Notes under the pieces: model-generated
Seen by the model: only the letters and a program-made list of their open reading frames with translations
Database searches by the model: none
What the model was told of the DNA's origin: nothing
Source: Papaver somniferum
Taxonomy: Eukaryota > Streptophyta > Magnoliopsida > Ranunculales > Papaveraceae
DNA: 64,000 nt
Direction: 5' to 3'
Assembly: GCF_003573695.1 (NCBI RefSeq)
Contig: NC_039362.1
Location: 16,078,063 to 16,142,062 of the forward strand
In this document: piece after piece, positions 60,211 through 64,000 of the stretch
Position numbering within the stretch: position 1 is the stretch's first letter
Layout of the letters: the number at the start of each line of letters is the position of its first letter
Program-made: the position numbers and the translations under genes

Positions 60211-60359
60211 TCAAATAGCAACAGGGGGTCTGCTTCCTAGGCAAGTGGAAAAATCCACACCTTTTGGCTGTGCGGGTGGGAGGTGGGGATCAATTCTCAC
60301 AGGAGAAGGTTGGATACTTCCTTATGTTTTCATTTCTTCTACCAATAGAATTAAGGTAG
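60211..60359 (+). mobile_element. SINE-like unit (candidate)
   Basis: TAGGCAAGTGG (near 60238) resembles a polymerase III A box and GGGATCAATTCTC (near 60286) a B box (GGTTCGANTCC) about 45 bp later; both differ from consensus. The downstream text TTGGATACTTCC...CTACCAATAGAATTAAGG resembles a SINE tail body. No poly(A) tail or target duplication is visible because LTR R abuts it. Confidence 0.35.
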
Positions 60360-60768
60360 TGTAGATGGGGCAAAAAGAGTTGCTGAATTGAGGAGACGAC
60401 CGTGCGGAGGAAACTCCTTGAACCGAGCGAACTGTTTAACCTCACACAGATGCACTGCAAAAAGGGAGTGCTTTGAATTCGAAAGATCAATCTGTAGGAC
60501 TCTGACCTAAACCAAGACAATGATCGTTCCAGAGTCAATTCGGACACAAGAGAGGATGGGTCGATCTGTAGGAGGGAAGCTGAGAAATGTGTGAGATCAA
60601 TGGTGATCGAAATTGTAGGTGTGTTGTGTATTATGCGTGAAGAAATAAGATAAGTTCTGATTGATTGAATTTTCTCTGTTGAGAGTAATTATTCAGACTG
60701 AGTTTTTGTTCTCTTGTTTTCTGTTTTGACGAAAGATTGTCTGTTGTTTCAATCATGATTCAAAGAGT

Positions 60769-60776
60769 TATTTATA
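60769..60776 (-). promoter_or_regulatory. TATA box of Tat LTR R
   Basis: The minus strand reads CAATATAAATAAC, aligned with the TATA box of LTR L. Confidence 0.6.
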
Positions 60777-61619
60777 TTGCAAGAACTATAAACACCTTGA
60801 TCCCATGAAGTTTGACAGTTGCTGGAGTCAAAGAGTGTGGAAGTGGAAATCGTGTTAAAACCAGTTGCTCATCGTGCGGAGACTTGGTTGATTTTCTACC
60901 CACTACTTTGCTAACTCCTCTAACTGTTTGCATGACTTGCTCACATTCTCATCGTGTATGAACACGTGTTGTAGACTGCCAGACTAAAACCCTAGTTGAT
61001 ATCCCCCATGTGACACGATTGATGTCTCGTGATTTTAGTTTGTCAGTTGTTGACTTGATGAGACGATGAGTCTTTGTATTGCTGAGTCGAACAAATGTTC
61101 TGGAACTCATGAATTGAATGTGTCTGTTGAGACAGAGGCATCATTGTCGAATAAATGTTGATAGTTAAGGTGAAAAAATATTTTTCATTTGATGAATTTT
61201 TGAATATTGATAGTTGAACCAATATTCCTTAGTCTGAGCAAATATTGCTCATCTGAGCAAATATTGCTCGTTTGATGAATTATTGGTAGCAGAACCAAAT
61301 GAAAATATTAATTTAAAATCGAGTATGATAATTAAAGTGTTGATTACGGGATCAACATAAAATTATTAGTGTTTGAATCTGGAACTATGAGCGTTGCATT
61401 CGAAACCCTAATTGCGATCAATTGCTGATCAATGATTTATTGAAAATCAACCGCAGAGTGAAGGAGGGACCGGCTACAAGGGATGATGGGTCGACCATGT
61501 AGCGCTAAAGTGCACGAGTGAGCAAATACCAAAGTCTCTTGAAGACCAGTTGATGAAAAGATGATTAAATGCTGGTTTAATCATTTGTTAAATTAATGCT
61601 CGTCTGATCCATAGGTGAT

Positions 61620-62060
61620 AAAACCTAATTATGAAGAGATGAGGGACCGACCAAGGGGTCATGAAACCGGTCCTGGTTGGTCACGGGACCGACTGACGAT
61701 CGTTTTATGAAATCCCAAGTTGTTTGGAAGAGTTTAAACCTGATGCGAACAAATTAGGTCAAATGATGAAAATGTGTGGGACCGGCCTCTTGCAAGCCAA
61801 AGAGCCAACCTTGATCGGTCAAGGTAGCATGCTCATGTCACCAAAGTGTTCATGTCTCAATCCTGAGGATTTTGATGTTTTCTGATGCGCGTTTGAGCAA
61901 CAATTTGAGAAAATATGAAGAAATCAAGGTTTTTGCTTAAACTGAGGAAACTTCATAAGATCGAGGAAAAATAATAATAAAATAAGGAATCATAAAGTGT
62001 GGGACCGGCTATGGCCGGCCAATAAGCCCGGTCCCATGACACTTTTCCTAATTTTATTTT
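61620..62060 (-). repeat. GC-core modules of LTR R, part 1
   Basis: Cores near 61665, 61785 and 62015 carry GGGACCGGC...GGCCGG and match the modules of LTR L in inverted orientation. Confidence 0.6.
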
Positions 62061-62159
62061 CATGATTTTAAGGAAATATCGTGAAATCAAGGAGTTTGTT
62101 GAAACTAAAGAGTTTCCTTGAAGTGGAGGAGTTTCCATGAGATGAAGGAAATAATAATA

Positions 62160-62640
62160 ATAATTATTATTATTATTATTACTATTACTATTACTATTAT
62201 AAAACACATAAGATTATTATTTTTTATTTTTTTATTTTTATTTTTTTATTATAATTTGACGCCACCGGGGCTTTTATTGAGAAACAAAGAGTAATATTTA
62301 CAAAGAAATAGGGGGAAGTCGGGCTACAATCTGTGCACCGACACCCTTTTGAATAGCCAATCCTAATCTATGAAAAAGGGAACATCCAACTTTGTTATTA
62401 ACATCATAGTTGGCTAAGCAGTTCTTCAATCTCTTCATCAAGACGGTGAAATCATCTCCTAATTCTCCCAAAATCGAAAAGGCCAAAGCACAAAAATTAT
62501 AGCCGAGCGTCGTACAAGTTTCCAAATACTTATTGCGTTTACGATTAATTGCTGCAGAAATGGCCTTTCCAGGGACAAAGTTGTGGATCCCGCCTCCAGA
62601 AAAAGGGGAAACATCGGTGATGTCGAAACATGTATTATTA
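62160..62640 (-). mobile_element. LINE-like 3' end, copy 1 (minus strand)
   Basis: The minus strand encodes a C-terminal segment with LMKRLKNCLANYD, FHRLGLAIQKGVGAQIVARL and a stop at 62298, then AATAAAAGCCCCGGTGGCGTC and an A/T-rich tail (62160-62257). The head is truncated near 62640. The same peptide motifs appear in copy 3. Truncation at the 5' end with a 3' tail is the signature of target-primed retroposition. I cannot name the protein family with certainty. Confidence 0.65.
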
Positions 62641-62681
62641 TTATTATTATTATAATTAATATAATTATTATAACAATTATT

Positions 62682-62724
62682 ATTAAGCCCCTAGTGGCAT
62701 CTTTCTAATAATAATAATAATAAT
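62682..62724 (+). mobile_element. LINE-like 3' end, copy 2 (tail only)
   Basis: ATTAAGCCCCTAGTGGCATC followed by (TAA)n aligns with the last 20 bases of copies 1 and 3. Almost the whole element is missing. Confidence 0.5.
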
Positions 62725-62754
62725 AAAATTGAATCTATTTCACGCAAGCGGGTA

Positions 62755-63143
62755 AGATGTTTGTTTTGATGTTACGGGTGTCTCACCCTTTTCTGGTATT
62801 AGTGGTCGGGTTTTCGTTCCGGGTGTCGCCATTTCTAATGCTATTTCACGCAAGCGGGCAAAATATTTGGATAAGGCGACGGTTCATGGGTATGGTTTTG
62901 GCGTCCTTGCTTTTTCCATTTTATATGAACTTAGTGAAGACATGGTGATTCTTTTGAAGAGGTTGAGAAATTGTATAGCTAACTATGACCTTAAATTACA
63001 AATTAGGTAACTCTCTTTTTATAGATTAGGTATTTCTATTCAAAAAGGTGCAGGGACTCAACTTGTTGCTAGGATGCCCTCTATCGACATTGTACCTTGT
63101 ATTAGATTCTTTTGTTAATAAAAGCCTTTGCGGCGTTTAAAAA

Positions 63144-63184
<41 letters not shown>
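62755..63184 (+). mobile_element. LINE-like 3' end, copy 3 (plus strand)
   Basis: The plus strand encodes ISRKRAKYLDKATVHGYGFG, LLKRLRNCIANYD, then after a stop and shift YRLGISIQKGAGTQLVARM. It ends AATAAAAGCCTTTGCGGCG and a (TAA)n tail at 63145-63184. It is opposite in orientation to copy 1. A CACGCAAGCGGG block occurs twice near its head (62740 and 62848). Confidence 0.65.
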
Positions 63185-63188
<4 letters not shown>

Positions 63189-63189
63189 T

Positions 63190-63640
63190 GGGGCATGTGG
63201 GACCGTCCATGGCTAGGGCATGGTCGGCCGACTAGTGGCCCAGTCCCGTGAACCTTTCTTACTTTAAATTATTTTCATGATTTGAAAGAAATATCATGAA
63301 ATTAAGGAGTTTCATAACATAAAGGAAATAATAATAATAAAATAATAAAGAATCATTAGGTGTGGGACCGGCCACAACTAAGGCATAGCCGGCCGGCTAG
63401 TAGACCCGGTCCCGTGACACCTTTCCCAATTTTATATTATTTCCTTGGTGTGAAGGAAACACCATGAAACTAAGGAGTTTCCTCAAACGAAGGAGTTTTG
63501 TTCAAATGAAGGGATTTTCATGAAATCAAGGAAAAATAATAAAAATTATGATAAAATAAAGAATTAGGCATGGGACTGGTCACGACATGACTAGCCGGCT
63601 GGTGGGCGCGGTCCCCTAGCGCCTTAGCTAATATTTTATT
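63190..63640 (-). repeat. GC-core modules of LTR R, part 2
   Basis: Cores near 63215, 63400 and 63595 have the form TGTGGGACCGGCC...GGCCGGC...CCCGGTCCCGTG with a period of about 190 bp and AT-rich flanks, matching LTR L modules. Confidence 0.65.
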
Positions 63641-64000
63641 ATTATTATTTTTTCTTCCTATTTTGCATAGGTTCATCGTTCCTTCGTATTTTGGAATGCT
63701 CGTTCGTATATTCAGGTGCTCATTAGTGCATTATTGCTGAATACACTTACATCATTTTGGTCGGGGCTTACTCGATAGCGGCTCAGATGCCCATACGTTG
63801 AATATTTATCACTAACCCATGGAATTTTGCTGGGAAAAACCATGAATTGAAGTGATGAAATATTATGAAGAATGTAGAATGTTTTCTAGGCATTCAGTTA
63901 ATGAATCTAATGATTTAGAAATAATTAATTGATGTCTCTATACTAGCACGATCGTCTAGGAGCATTAATTATTCAAGAATTGAGCGATATGACATATGAG

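Larger units (their letters stand above)
60360..64000 (-). mobile_element. Tat-like gypsy LTR R (inverted relative to L), cut by window end
   Basis: On the minus strand it ends CCCATCTACA at 60360. It aligns with LTR L from there to about L position 5240 (CTAGTATAGAG, CATATC) at the window edge, so about 170 bp of its start are missing. The sequence left of 60360 is no primer site, so R is a 3' LTR whose interior lies to the right, or a solo LTR. The possible target duplication is GGTAG (60355-60359). It lacks the solo LTR and MITEs found in L but carries LINE-like fragments. Confidence 0.8.

Noticed and set aside
62298..62525. 75-residue frame as a host gene
   Set aside because: It is the C-terminal relic of a 5'-truncated retroposon, with a sister copy on the opposite strand nearby.

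Overview
This is a plant nuclear window, almost certainly from a eudicot with a transposon-rich genome. The evidence is one intact ten-exon cytokinin-receptor histidine kinase, Ty1/copia elements primed from a plant initiator-Met-tRNA site, Ty3/gypsy elements of the Tat lineage, Stowaway MITEs, a TRIM and a captured plastid atpA fragment. I cannot name the species. A basal eudicot such as a Papaveraceae member is only a guess.

Layout. 1-10798 is the 3' end of a plus-oriented Tat-like gypsy element (L): an antisense ORF, then a very long 3' LTR (5069-10798). That LTR carries two nested Stowaway MITEs and a 1.55 kb solo LTR of another family with a perfect 5-bp target duplication. 10799-14095 is the 5' end of a minus-strand copia element (LTR F). 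14096-38866 is a second Tat-like element (X): a decayed pol (RT, RNase H, additional RNase H, integrase), an antisense ORF and a 3' LTR. X is split at 18325-34675 by a plus-strand copia compound of five LTRs (A-E); A to D form a tandem array with a period of about 2.86 kb. 38867-41316 is an older, rearranged copia element. Into it went a minus-strand copia compound of three LTRs (G, H, I; 41317-51972) with a near-perfect target duplication. The old element resumes at 51973, and a 529-bp TRIM follows at 53239-53767.

The only gene that looks intact is on the minus strand at 54581-58830: an AHK3-type cytokinin receptor (CHASE, histidine kinase, pseudo-receiver, receiver) of 1031 predicted residues. 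Its presumed promoter side (59000-60359) holds a TATA-like box, a pyrimidine microsatellite, a 13-G run and a SINE-like unit. From 60360 to the window end is a third Tat-like LTR (R), inverted relative to L, carrying three 5'-truncated copies of one LINE-like family.

The most interesting non-textbook signals are: a spliced antisense ORF shared by the two Tat elements; an array of eight stem-loops ending in TTGAG near the 3' end of both long copia interiors; a 60-bp-period hairpin array in the Tat LTR; the tandem LTR array; and a 74-bp plastid atpA patch inside a copia LTR. All alignments were made by eye.
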